From: Streptacidiphilus neutrinimicus
GTDB lineage: Bacteria; Actinomycetota; Actinomycetes; Streptomycetales; Streptomycetaceae
Direction: 5' to 3'
DNA length: 42,228 nt
NCBI RefSeq assembly: GCF_000787815.1
Contig: NZ_BBPO01000059.1
Location: forward strand, 1-42,228
In this document: one piece after another, positions 8,460 to 15,141 of the stretch
Position numbering within the stretch: the first letter of the stretch is position 1
Layout of the letters: every line of letters starts with the position of its first letter
Made by a program: the position numbers and the translations under genes
Notes under the pieces: generated by a model
Told to the model about the DNA's origin: nothing
The model's database searches: none
Seen by the model: the letters and a program-made list of their open reading frames with translations, nothing else

Positions 8460-8879
8460 ATGGCTGTGCCTTCCCGATCGGTCCCCGCGGTGACGCCTTC
8501 CCCCGTCAAGGGGGGCATGCGGTTCGCGGCGGTGCTCCTGCTGGTCGTCGGCGTCCTGGCGGTCCTGCAGGGCATCGCCGCCGTCCACGGGGACTCGATC
8601 TACGCGAGCGTCGGGACGTACGCCTACAAGTTCAACCTCACGGCCTGGGGCTGGATCCACATGACCATCGGCGTGCTGTCGGTGGCCGCCGGATTCGGCG
8701 TGCTCAGGGACGCCTCCTGGGGGCGGACGCTGGGGATCTCGGTGGCGAGCCTGAGCATCGTCGCCAGCTTCCTGTTCCTGGTCTACCTTCCGGTCTGGAG
8801 CCTGGTGATCATCGCGATCGACGTCTTCATCGTGTGGGCGCTGGTCAGCTACGCGGGCAGCCCGGAGAGCATGGCCTGA
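8460..8879 (+). CDS. Small four-helix membrane protein (DUF7144-like)
   Basis: A 139-residue integral membrane protein. Four hydrophobic helices are clear: FAAVLLLVVGVLAVLQGIAAV, WGWIHMTIGVLSVAAGFGVL, LGISVASLSIVASFLFLVYL and LVIIAIDVFIVWALVSY. The pattern, with the conserved segment NLTAWGWIHMTIG after helix 1, is that of a family common in Streptomyces and annotated as DUF7144; its function is unknown. The ATG at 8460 is chosen because helix 1 begins 30 residues later, and upstream in-frame codons encode a non-typical Arg/Ser stretch. The ribosome site (GAAAGCGAG) is weak. Confidence 0.8.
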   Translation: MAVPSRSVPAVTPSPVKGGMRFAAVLLLVVGVLAVLQGIAAVHGDSIYASVGTYAYKFNLTAWGWIHMTIGVLSVAAGFGVLRDASWGRTLGISVASLSIVASFLFLVYLPVWSLVIIAIDVFIVWALVSYAGSPESMA

Positions 8880-8957
8880 AGCCCTCGCTCTGCACCCTCC
8901 CCGAAGATGATCAATAATCTGTGTAGTGAATTCGGTACCGACCAAGGGAGGTCGACC

Positions 8958-9794
8958 ATGTGCCGATGGCTTGCCTACTGGGGTTCTCCCGTCCGGCTGA
9001 CGGAGGTGCTCTACACGCCGGTCCACTCGCTCATCGACCAGAGTCTGCATTCCAAGCTCGGGGCCGAGACCACCAACGGCGACGGCTTCGGAGTCGGCTG
9101 GTACTCCGAGGCCAACGATTTGCCGGGGGTGTTCCGCAGCACCGAGCCCGCGTGGAACGACACGAACCTGCGCGAGTTGTCGGCGCACGTCACCTCGCCG
9201 CTGTTCTTCGCGCACATCCGCGCCGCCATCGGATCGTCGGTCCAGCAGACCAACTGCCACCCGTTCCGGTACCAGCGGTGGCTGTGGATGCACAACGGCT
9301 TCATCGACGGGTTCCGTGACATCAAACGCAGTCTCGCGTTCGCGGTCGACCCCACGCTCTACCTGGACATCGGCGGGACGACCGACTCCGAGCTCCTGTT
9401 CCATCTGGCGCTCACCTTCGGTCTCGAGGACGACCCGCCGGGCGCTGTCGCGCGCGCGATCGGATTCGTCGAGGAGCGCGGCCGCGAGGCCGGCCACGAG
9501 TTCCCCTTCCAGGGGACGATCGCGACCAGCGACGGCGATTCGCTGTGGGCGTTCCGGTATTCGAGCGCCGGAAAGTCCCGGTCGCTGTACTTCAACCGCA
9601 GCGTCCCGCAGCTCCGGGAGATGTATCCGGACATGCCCGTCCTGGAGAAGGTGGCCGACGACGCGCGCCTGGTGGTGTCCGAGCCGATCGGGGACCTGCC
9701 CGGCGCCTGGGTCGAGGTTCCCGAGGCCAGCTACGGCGTCGTCAGCAAGGGCCGCGAGGAGTTGCTCCCCTTCGCGCCCAGTGCTCCGGCGTGA
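8958..9794 (+). CDS. Class II glutamine amidotransferase (YafJ-like)
   Basis: A 278-residue Ntn-type glutamine amidotransferase. The ATG at 8958 follows AAGGGAGG and is immediately followed by Cys2 (MCRWLAYWG), the catalytic N-terminal nucleophile exposed when Met is removed, so this start is decisive. Other active-site blocks are NGDGFGVGWY (about residues 42-51), FFAHIRAA, NCHPF and WMHNGFIDGF. It hydrolyses glutamine amide or transfers ammonia to an acceptor, but as a stand-alone domain its acceptor is unknown. It resembles YafJ and EgtC; none of the other ergothioneine genes are nearby, so egtC is not claimed. Confidence 0.92.
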   Translation: MCRWLAYWGSPVRLTEVLYTPVHSLIDQSLHSKLGAETTNGDGFGVGWYSEANDLPGVFRSTEPAWNDTNLRELSAHVTSPLFFAHIRAAIGSSVQQTNCHPFRYQRWLWMHNGFIDGFRDIKRSLAFAVDPTLYLDIGGTTDSELLFHLALTFGLEDDPPGAVARAIGFVEERGREAGHEFPFQGTIATSDGDSLWAFRYSSAGKSRSLYFNRSVPQLREMYPDMPVLEKVADDARLVVSEPIGDLPGAWVEVPEASYGVVSKGREELLPFAPSAPA

Positions 9795-9822
9795 CGGGGG
9801 AGCGGCGATCTGACAAGGGCGT

Positions 9823-9993
9823 CTACTGCGGGACGGTGACCAGGACCCGGCCCCGGGTGCCGGCGTCGACGCGGTCGTGGACCGCGGCGACCTCCTCCAC
9901 CGGGTAGCGGTCGCTCGGCGGCCGGGCCCCCTGCCGGTCGTACCGCGCGGCGAGCGTCGGGCCGTCTCCCTCCGGAACGCGGGTGCGTCGACC
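9823..9993 (-). pseudogene. C-terminal tail of a zinc-type alcohol dehydrogenase/quinone reductase
   Basis: The minus strand ends with LAARYDRQGARPPSDRYPVEEVAAVHDRV then DAGTRGRVLVTVPQ and a stop at 9823. This is the usual C-terminus of medium-chain dehydrogenase/quinone oxidoreductases (a Y-P-x-E-x-x-A-x-x-H element and a GRVLV final strand). Upstream, the nucleotide-binding domain is missing; translation runs into Arg-rich sequence typical of non-coding frames. The remaining piece of about 55 residues cannot bind cofactor. The rest of the 9795-10117 gap holds nothing else I can identify. Confidence 0.65.
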
Positions 9994-10117
9994 ACGCGGC
10001 AACCACGGTCGGGGCGCCCGCGTCATCCGGCGCGCCGACGTGGTGTCAGACCGCGGCGGCAACCAGGCGCCAGTGCCGGACGCGGTACGGGCGCATGAGC
10101 GGAGCCGCTCCTGACGC

Positions 10118-10807
10118 TCAGTCGGCCAGCCCCCAGAACGGTCCGTGCAGACCCACCTCGGCGAAGTACGCCGCGGCGGAGGACGGGTCGCGACGGGAGT
10201 AGCCCGGCTCCGTGCGGCCCGCGTACCAGCCGCGCGCGAGCCGCCACAGCGTGCCCAGGTCCATGACGTAACCGCGCTGCCGGCCGGTCGCCCCGAGCCA
10301 GGCCTCCACGCAGCCGCCGGAGCAGAAGAGCCGCTGGTTGGCGCAGGCGTGCACGACGTCGTCCCAGATGCGGTGGACGGGGGTGAGGAAATGGGCGACC
10401 TGCTCGCCCGGCGGTGGGGCGTCCCGGCCGACCACCCACGCGTGCGGAGCGTCGCAGGCCGGGCAGCGCGTGGCGACCAGCACGTCCCGCTCCCCGTGGA
10501 GCAGCTGCGGAATCGCGAACGAGTCCCAGGCGCAGCCGCCCCACCACAGCGTGCGCGCCCCCATCACGGAGAACCCGAGCGGAACCGAGGCGAACGGATG
10601 GGCCATCAGGATCCGGTCCCGGTCGGCTGCGTCGAGCACCAGGTCACGGTGCGCGTGCAGCGCCTCCAGCGCCGGGCGTACCCGCCCGAGCGGCAGATCG
10701 GTCCGCGCGGCCAGGTCCGACGGGGACGGAGCGGCGCCGGTGGCCGCGAAGTGGGCGTAGACAGCCAGGCGGACCTGCTCCGTCCGTGCGGCCGCGTCGT
10801 CGTTCAT
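10118..10807 (-). CDS. Organomercurial lyase (MerB)-like protein
   Basis: A 229-residue protein resembling alkylmercury lyase. An N-terminal winged-helix-like segment (residues 1-65) precedes the catalytic-type domain. Residues GCAWDSFAIPQLL hold C92 and D95, in the spacing of the MerB catalytic Cys and Asp; a second Cys region, FCSGGCVEAW (C162, C166), matches where MerB has its other catalytic Cys. A CPAC pair (C115, C118) is also present. MerB cleaves carbon-mercury bonds, but there is no merA, merT or merR around it, and many actinomycete relatives are of unproven activity. The ATG at 10807 follows GAGGAG; longer in-frame starts read non-typical sequence. Confidence 0.8.
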   Translation of the reverse strand: MNDDAAARTEQVRLAVYAHFAATGAAPSPSDLAARTDLPLGRVRPALEALHAHRDLVLDAADRDRILMAHPFASVPLGFSVMGARTLWWGGCAWDSFAIPQLLHGERDVLVATRCPACDAPHAWVVGRDAPPPGEQVAHFLTPVHRIWDDVVHACANQRLFCSGGCVEAWLGATGRQRGYVMDLGTLWRLARGWYAGRTEPGYSRRDPSSAAAYFAEVGLHGPFWGLAD

Positions 10808-10970
10808 CGCTCGGCTCCTCGGGGGTTCCGCGTCTCCCACCCGAGAAGGAGCGATGGCGGGAGCCTCAGTGGAACCAGAGTGCCCGGAAGGCACCGGTTC
10901 CGCTCGCGACTCGGGCGGAGCCTGCCGGGTATTCGGTGGCCGACCACCGGGGTGTCCGGTGACACTGCCT

Positions 10971-10980
10971 CGAACGTTCG
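10971..10980. promoter_or_regulatory. CGAACGTTCG palindrome upstream of the broken hydrolase
   Basis: A perfect 10-bp palindrome ends 22 bp before the ATG at 11003. It resembles two LexA half-sites without the usual four-base spacer, so it is not called a LexA box. It may be the operator of the now-broken gene that follows. Confidence 0.25.
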
Positions 10981-11002
10981 GCTCGAGACAGGAGAGACGC
11001 GC

Positions 11003-11347
11003 ATGGCGACATTCGTCCTCGTACCCGGCGGCCGGGTCGCGCGGCAGGTGCGCCCCGACGCCTGCGTGCCGGACGACGGCGACCCCCGCCGCCCGCAGCC
11101 CCTCGCCTCGTTCCTGCAGACGGTCCGGCTGACGGGCGCGCTCGCCCAGGTGCCCCACCGGGAGTTCGTCCACTGCCCGGGATGGGCGGACCGGACGCCG
11201 TTCACGGAACTCCGTACCCGGCTCATGGCCGATCCCGCGCGGCGGGTCCAACGCCTCCCGACCGGCCACGACGCCATGCACGAAACTCCGGAGGCGGACG
11301 CCGCCCTCCTCGCAACCGACCTACGGTCGTCGAGTGATCACGGCTGA
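11003..11347 (+). pseudogene. Alpha/beta hydrolase with its middle deleted
   Basis: The reading frame opens with MATFVLVPGGRVA, the first strand and oxyanion loop of a common alpha/beta hydrolase family (MATFVLVPG-type), after a GGAGAG ribosome site. It then jumps within about 35 residues to LTGALAQVPHREFVHC and RLPTGHDAMHETPEADAALL, the last strand and the catalytic-His region of the same family. Roughly 120-140 residues, including the nucleophile elbow (G-x-S-x-G), are missing, while the frame is kept. The product of 114 residues cannot be catalytic. Its end overlaps the start of the nucleotidyltransferase gene by 14 bases. Confidence 0.7.
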
Positions 11348-11828
11348 CGGCGTGCTCTCCGTCCTCGCGCTGCTTCAGGCGGCGGGCGCGGATGTCTGGG
11401 TCGGCGGGGGCTGGGGGATCGACGCCCTGGTCGGCCGACAGACCAGGGAGCACCGCGACCTGGACCTGATGCATCGACTCGACCAGGAGCCTGGCGTCGT
11501 CGCCGCCCTGGCGGCTGCCGGCTTCGTCGAGACCCTCGGCGCGCGCCCGGTGCGGTTCGTCGTGGCCGACCAGGCGGGGCGTGAGATCGACCTGCATCCG
11601 CTGGTCTTCGCCGAGGACGGATCCGCCGTCCAGGCCTCGCCGGACCCCGAGCGTCCCTTTCGCTATCCGGCCTCCTGCTTCGTCACCGGCGTCGTCGCCG
11701 GGGCGGTGGTCCCGTGCCTGTCGGCGGAGCAGCAGGTGTACTTCCACCAGGGCTACGAGCCGTCCGACCGCGACCGCCACGACATGGCTCAGCTGCGCCG
11801 GGCCTTCGGCGTCGCCACGCACTTCTGA
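11334..11828 (+). CDS. Nucleotidyltransferase, aminoglycoside/lincosamide adenylyltransferase-like
   Basis: A 164-residue protein of the ANT(2'')/LinA-type nucleotidyltransferase fold. The signature WVGGGWGIDALVGRQTREH (residues 22-40) is followed by RDLDL with D42 and D44, the metal-binding pair that positions ATP. A second acidic position, EIDLHPL, lies near residue 85. Relatives transfer AMP to aminoglycosides or lincosamides, but the environmental actinomycete members are mostly untested, so resistance is only a possibility. The GTG at 11334 gives a start just before the first helix; it has no clear ribosome site and overlaps the broken hydrolase, so it may rely on readthrough translation. 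Confidence 0.85.
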   Translation: MITADGVLSVLALLQAAGADVWVGGGWGIDALVGRQTREHRDLDLMHRLDQEPGVVAALAAAGFVETLGARPVRFVVADQAGREIDLHPLVFAEDGSAVQASPDPERPFRYPASCFVTGVVAGAVVPCLSAEQQVYFHQGYEPSDRDRHDMAQLRRAFGVATHF

Positions 11829-12069
11829 TCGCCGTGTCTGGATCCATGAAGGCGGCACCTCACGGACTCGAAGGCCGCACCGGGCCCCGGCAGGCGCGTG
11901 CTAGCCGCAGCCTCGTCGTCTGGGCGAGGAAGAACAGGATGTCGTGGGCCATCCCAGCATGATCGCGGCGAGGCGAACCGGCGCGGCCAGTGACAGCTGC
12001 CGCGGCCAGGTGCCACCTTTCTCGACCAGTCACGGCGAGGCTGACGTCGCCGGCGGCATCAGTCGAATC

Positions 12070-12075
12070 TATACT
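12070..12075 (+). promoter_or_regulatory. -10 promoter element TATACT, leaderless geometry
   Basis: TATACT sits exactly seven bases before the ATG at 12083, so transcription is expected to start at or next to the A of the start codon. The message would be leaderless, which fits the absence of a ribosome site. No good -35 hexamer is seen at 16-18 bp. Confidence 0.55.
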
Positions 12076-12090
12076 CGAATGTATGTTCGA
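12075..12090. promoter_or_regulatory. LexA (SOS) box overlapping promoter and start codon
   Basis: TCGAATGTATGTTCGA fits the actinobacterial LexA operator TCGAAC-N4-GTTCGA with a single mismatch (T for C at position 6). It begins at the last base of the -10 element and covers the ATG at 12083, an ideal place to block RNA polymerase. A further TCGAAT half-site lies at 12063-12068. Confidence 0.7.
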
Positions 12091-12376
12091 TACTCACCCC
12101 GCTCCGCATCCGTCGCTCAACCAGGACGTGCCGGACGGCTGGCCCGTGCGGCTGCGGTGCGCCGCGGCGCCGGCGGCCGCCGACCCCTGCTCCACCCGCC
12201 GCCGGGACGCGCTCGTCGCGATGGCCGACGGGACCTGGGAGGAGGCCGTCGTCTGGGCCTGGACCTGGAACGGTGAGGGCAGGCCCGTGGAGTGGCGCTG
12301 TCAGATCGAGGTCGGCGGCCACGTCCGCTGGTACCTCCACGACGAGTCCCTGATCCGGACCCTTGACCCCCGATGA
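12083..12376 (+). CDS. Small uncharacterised protein, probably SOS-induced
   Basis: A 97-residue cytosolic protein I cannot assign to a family. It opens with a Pro-rich segment, has a central VAMADGTWEEAVVWAWTW block rich in Trp, and ends with a charged region VEWRCQIEVGGHVRWYLHD. The Trp-rich beta-strand-like pattern suggests a small compact beta fold. The start at 12083 is supported by the -10 element seven bases upstream and the LexA box over it; there is no Shine-Dalgarno sequence. The LexA box implies induction after DNA damage. The gene is followed at once by a truncated dehydrogenase. Confidence 0.7.
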   Translation: MFDTHPAPHPSLNQDVPDGWPVRLRCAAAPAAADPCSTRRRDALVAMADGTWEEAVVWAWTWNGEGRPVEWRCQIEVGGHVRWYLHDESLIRTLDPR

Positions 12377-12425
12377 GCAGGTGGGGGACGCCCACCTCCG
12401 CGCCCGTTCGCGCGGGGGCGGCCGG

Positions 12426-12656
12426 ATGGCCGGAGGTCTCGAAGTCCTGCGCACCGGTGGCATCCACGGGGCGGCGTTGGACGTGTACGACACCGAGCCG
12501 CTGCCCGCCGACCATCCGCTGCGGAGCCTGCCGAACGCCCTTCTCACCGGCCACATCGGATTCGTGACGCGCGACCAGTACACCGTGTTCTACCAGGACG
12601 CGGTCGCCGACATCGCCGCCTTCCGGGCGGGGAATCCGATCCGGGTGGCGGACTAG
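12426..12656 (+). pseudogene. C-terminal fragment of a D-2-hydroxyacid dehydrogenase
   Basis: The frame reads GGLEVLRTGGIHGAALDVYD followed by TEPLPADHPLRSLPNALLTG and HIGFVTRDQYTVFYQDAVAD to a stop at 12656. This is the end of the NAD-binding domain of D-isomer-specific 2-hydroxyacid dehydrogenases: the GAALDVYDTEPLP strand and the catalytic-His helix region (TGHIGF). The catalytic domain, the GxGxxG loop and the catalytic Arg/Glu are absent. About 75 of an expected 310-330 residues remain. Nothing upstream up to the small SOS gene matches the missing part. Confidence 0.75.
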
Positions 12657-12705
12657 GAACGGGCCTCGCCGTCCGGCCCCTGGGCCTGATCGAGCAGGCC
12701 CGGGG

Positions 12706-12739
12706 CCCGCGCCTCCCCGGATGCCGAGGGAGGCGCGGG
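12706..12739. terminator. GC-rich hairpin, 12-bp perfect stem
   Basis: CCCGCGCCTCCC at 12706-12717 pairs perfectly with GGGAGGCGCGGG at 12728-12739 around a 10-base loop. There is no U-tract. It lies after the dehydrogenase fragment and 17 bases before the next start, so it may end transcription or fold in the leader of the next gene. Confidence 0.5.
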
Positions 12740-12755
12740 GCCGCACCCTGGGAGC

Positions 12756-12995
12756 ATGAGTGGCAGCGTTTTCTCCGCGGGCGCGGGCGGCGCGCGCATC
12801 ATCGTGCACCGCCCCGCCGTGGACGCCGCAGGGCAGCCGTTCCGGCGCGTGGACCTCTTCGACCTTGAGGTCGGGCGCGCGTATTCGCCCGACGACGTCA
12901 AGGCGATCATGGCGCAGTGCGGGGTCGACCCCGCCGAGTTCGACCGTCCCGGTGTCGTCGACTGGCGCGGTGGCGGCCCTGAGGCCTGGGGATAG
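12756..12995 (+). CDS. Small hypothetical protein
   Basis: A 79-residue reading frame with good actinomycete codon bias: MSGSVFSAGAGGARIIVHRP, then VDLFDLEVGRAYSPDDVKAIM and a C-terminal PAEFDRPGVVDWRGGGPEAWG. A GGGAG stretch lies a few bases before the ATG, rather close. I do not recognise a domain. The alternation of short strands and the acidic helix (SPDDVKAIMAQCG) look like a real small soluble protein. A strong hairpin precedes it and another follows it. Confidence 0.55.
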   Translation: MSGSVFSAGAGGARIIVHRPAVDAAGQPFRRVDLFDLEVGRAYSPDDVKAIMAQCGVDPAEFDRPGVVDWRGGGPEAWG

Positions 12996-13046
12996 TCCCG
13001 GGCGGCGTCGCAACTCGGAGCCGCTCTGAGCCGCTCGGAGCGGCCG

Positions 13047-13070
13047 AGGGCACCCCGACCGGGGCGCCCT
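13047..13070. terminator. Hairpin between convergent genes
   Basis: AGGGC-A-CCCC, a GACC loop, then GGGG-C-GCCCT form a nine-pair stem with one A/C mismatch. It lies between the rightward small gene and the leftward VOC gene and could end both transcripts. A second small stem, GCCGCTC-G-GAGCGGC, lies just upstream. Confidence 0.4.
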
Positions 13071-13082
13071 CCACGTCGGGAT

Positions 13083-13433
13083 TCAGGCCGAGGGCGCGCC
13101 GCGCAGCCCGATGGTGTTGCCGTCGGCGTCCTTGAGCGTGGCGATCTGCGTGCCGCCGCCGACGTCGGTGGGCTCCTGCAGCACGCTGGCGCCGGCCGAG
13201 ACCAGCGCGTCGAAGCGTGCCTTGATGTCGACGACGTCCACGTAAGGGATCGGCCCCGTCATGCCCTGCTCGAAGCCGTGCGGGTTCAGGCCGATGTTCT
13301 GCCCGTCGATGGTCCAGCCGACGTAGTACGGCGTGTCCTGGGCCGGCGGCTCGCCGAGCAGCGTGGTGAACAGGGCCTTCGCCTTCTCCAGATCCTTGGT
13401 CGGATAGATGATCGCCGAGAACTTGTCTGCCAT
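13083..13433 (-). CDS. VOC (glyoxalase/bleomycin-resistance fold) protein
   Basis: A 116-residue single-domain vicinal-oxygen-chelate protein with two beta-alpha-beta-beta-beta modules: FSAIIYPTKDLEKAKALFTTLLG (residues 4-26), then YYVGWTIDGQNIGLN, and a second half IPYVDVVDIKARFDALVSAG ending TQIATLKDADGNTIGLRG. VOC members include glyoxalase I, dioxygenases and antibiotic-binding proteins; without clear metal ligands the role is undetermined. The ATG at 13433 has a GGAGCGGCTCC region just upstream and matches where such proteins begin; a longer frame to 13484 lacks support. Confidence 0.88.
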   Translation of the reverse strand: MADKFSAIIYPTKDLEKAKALFTTLLGEPPAQDTPYYVGWTIDGQNIGLNPHGFEQGMTGPIPYVDVVDIKARFDALVSAGASVLQEPTDVGGGTQIATLKDADGNTIGLRGAPSA

Positions 13434-13560
13434 GGGAGCCGCTCCTGAGGGTTGCGCTGCCGGTGTTTCCGGCCACGTCGTCAACCTACGGCGGGTGCGG
13501 ACCGGGGTGCTTCTCCAATCCTGCTCCGGTGTCGGCCCTGCCCGGGCGCGCCGGGGCGAG

Positions 13561-15141
13561 TCAGTCGGTGCGCCGGTGGAGTCGTCCGTGGTTGCGCCAC
13601 CACAGGACGCGTCCGTCGGGTCCGCGCAGGAAGTCGCAGCGGGTGCCGATCGGCCTGCCCGAGGGGTCGAGATCGAGTCCGAAGTCCGGGCGGTAGAAGG
13701 CCACGCCGAGTTCGTTGGTCTCGCCCTGGGTGGTCTGGGTCCCCTGCAGGCGGCCCTGGTGGGCGCGGAACTCGACGAGGGACTCCTCCCATGTGCCGTG
13801 CTCGTCGATCCGCCGGTTGAGGTAGCGGCCCTCGTAGGGCGCCAGTTCCGCGGCGCTCAGGCGCCGAGGTTCGGCAGGCAGGTTGCTGACCTGGGCGAAG
13901 CGACGCAGGGCCCAGTCGTCGGTGAAGAGGTCGTCGCGCAGGCGCGAGCCGCCCACCGAGTTGGTCAGCAGGGTCAGCGCGAAGCCGCGGTCGGGCACCA
14001 TCAGGAAGCCGGAGATCTGGCCCGGCCACGTGCCTCCGTGCTGCACGATCCGGGGGCCCTGGGCCGTGGGCCGCAGCATCCAGGTGACGCCCATCCCGTC
14101 GAGCTCCACGACGAGCGTGCCGCCCGGGCCCGGCCGCGAGCGCATGCGGGTCAGCGACGCTTCGCTCAGCAGCCGGGCGCCCTTGGGGGTGGTGCCGTCG
14201 CCGAGGTGGAAGCGGGCCCAGCCGAGCTGGTCGCGCACGCTGGAGATCAGTCCGCCCGTCGGGGCCAGGCTGCGCGGCTGCGGCCAGAAGGAGGGCTCCA
14301 CCACCGCCCGCCCGTCGACGACGTTGTGCGGGGCGGCGATGTTCAGCCCGATGATCTCGTCGCTGAAGAAGCGGCTGTGACGCAGCTCGAGCGGGTCCAG
14401 GAGCAGCTGGCGCACCGCGGTCTCGTAGGTGAGGCCGGTCGCGACCTCCAGGATCCGGCCGGCGACGCACAGTCCGGCGTTGTTGTAGGCGAACGTCCGC
14501 CCGGTGGGCGTGAGTTGGGGCAAGCGGGTCATCGAGTCCACGAAGCGGGTGACCGCGTCGTCGCCGCGACCGAAGTCCTGGTAGTCGTCGCCGAGCCAGC
14601 CGGAACTGTGGTTCAGGAGTTGGCGGACCGTCACCTTCCTGGAGGCCGTGCGGTCGGCCACCGCGAACTCGGGCAGGTACCGGCGGACGGGGGCGTCGAG
14701 GTCGATCCCGCCCCGGTCGACCAGTCGCATCAGCGCCGTGCCGGTGAAGGTCTTGGTGGTCGAACCGACCCGGAAGAGGGTGTCCGCGTCGACGGGCGTG
14801 GGGTGGTCGACATTGGTGACCCCGTAACCCCTGACGTAGGCGCGGTCCCCGAGCAGCACGCCCACCGCTGCTCCCGGGATCGCGTAGGCCGCCATGGCGG
14901 CCTCGATCTTGGCGTCGAGCTCCCGCAGCAACGAGGAGAACGCGCTGTCGCCGGCGCCGAAGGATCGACGGACGGCGGCGGCACGCGCGGGCGTCGGCGC
15001 GACGGACAGGGCGGCGCCGCCCGCGGCGACACGCAGCAGGTCGCGGCGTGACACCGGGCGGGCGACGCGCGGCGCGCCGGCCTCGCGGCTGTCGGAGCGG
15101 TCCGCCCGGTCGACGGCCGACGACGCTGCCACCTCGGTCAC
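13561..15141 (-). CDS. Tat-exported serine hydrolase of the beta-lactamase/class C fold
   Basis: A 526-residue exported serine hydrolase (penicillin-binding-protein/EstB-like). The N-terminus carries a twin-arginine signal SRRDLLRVAAGGAALSVA (Arg 32-33) ending near PARA. The catalytic motifs are S127-T-T-K130 (VGSTTKTF), Y219-N-N and an HGG motif (VQHGGTWPG) standing for the KTG triad element. A C-terminal extension of about 110 residues (from RLSAAELAPYEGRYLNRRID) is the lipocalin-like domain often fused to this family. Substrates range from D-Ala peptides to esters. The GTG start at 15141 overlaps the TGA of the upstream hydrolase (GTGA), so the two are translationally coupled. Confidence 0.9.
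   Translation of the reverse strand: MTEVAASSAVDRADRSDSREAGAPRVARPVSRRDLLRVAAGGAALSVAPTPARAAAVRRSFGAGDSAFSSLLRELDAKIEAAMAAYAIPGAAVGVLLGDRAYVRGYGVTNVDHPTPVDADTLFRVGSTTKTFTGTALMRLVDRGGIDLDAPVRRYLPEFAVADRTASRKVTVRQLLNHSSGWLGDDYQDFGRGDDAVTRFVDSMTRLPQLTPTGRTFAYNNAGLCVAGRILEVATGLTYETAVRQLLLDPLELRHSRFFSDEIIGLNIAAPHNVVDGRAVVEPSFWPQPRSLAPTGGLISSVRDQLGWARFHLGDGTTPKGARLLSEASLTRMRSRPGPGGTLVVELDGMGVTWMLRPTAQGPRIVQHGGTWPGQISGFLMVPDRGFALTLLTNSVGGSRLRDDLFTDDWALRRFAQVSNLPAEPRRLSAAELAPYEGRYLNRRIDEHGTWEESLVEFRAHQGRLQGTQTTQGETNELGVAFYRPDFGLDLDPSGRPIGTRCDFLRGPDGRVLWWRNHGRLHRRTD

Noticed and set aside
8885-8957. AT-rich leader of the amidotransferase gene as a possible riboswitch
   Set aside because: Only promoter-like elements (TAATCT, TAGTGA) are visible; no conserved RNA structure was found in so short a leader.
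10044-10093. Short minus-strand peptide MRPYRVRHWRLVAAAV with a stop at 10044
   Set aside because: Looks codon-biased but is too short to identify as a gene or remnant.
13408-15051. Long plus-strand open frame opposite the beta-lactamase-fold gene
   Set aside because: Low-complexity translation in the antisense frame; the minus strand has a complete signal peptide and catalytic motifs.
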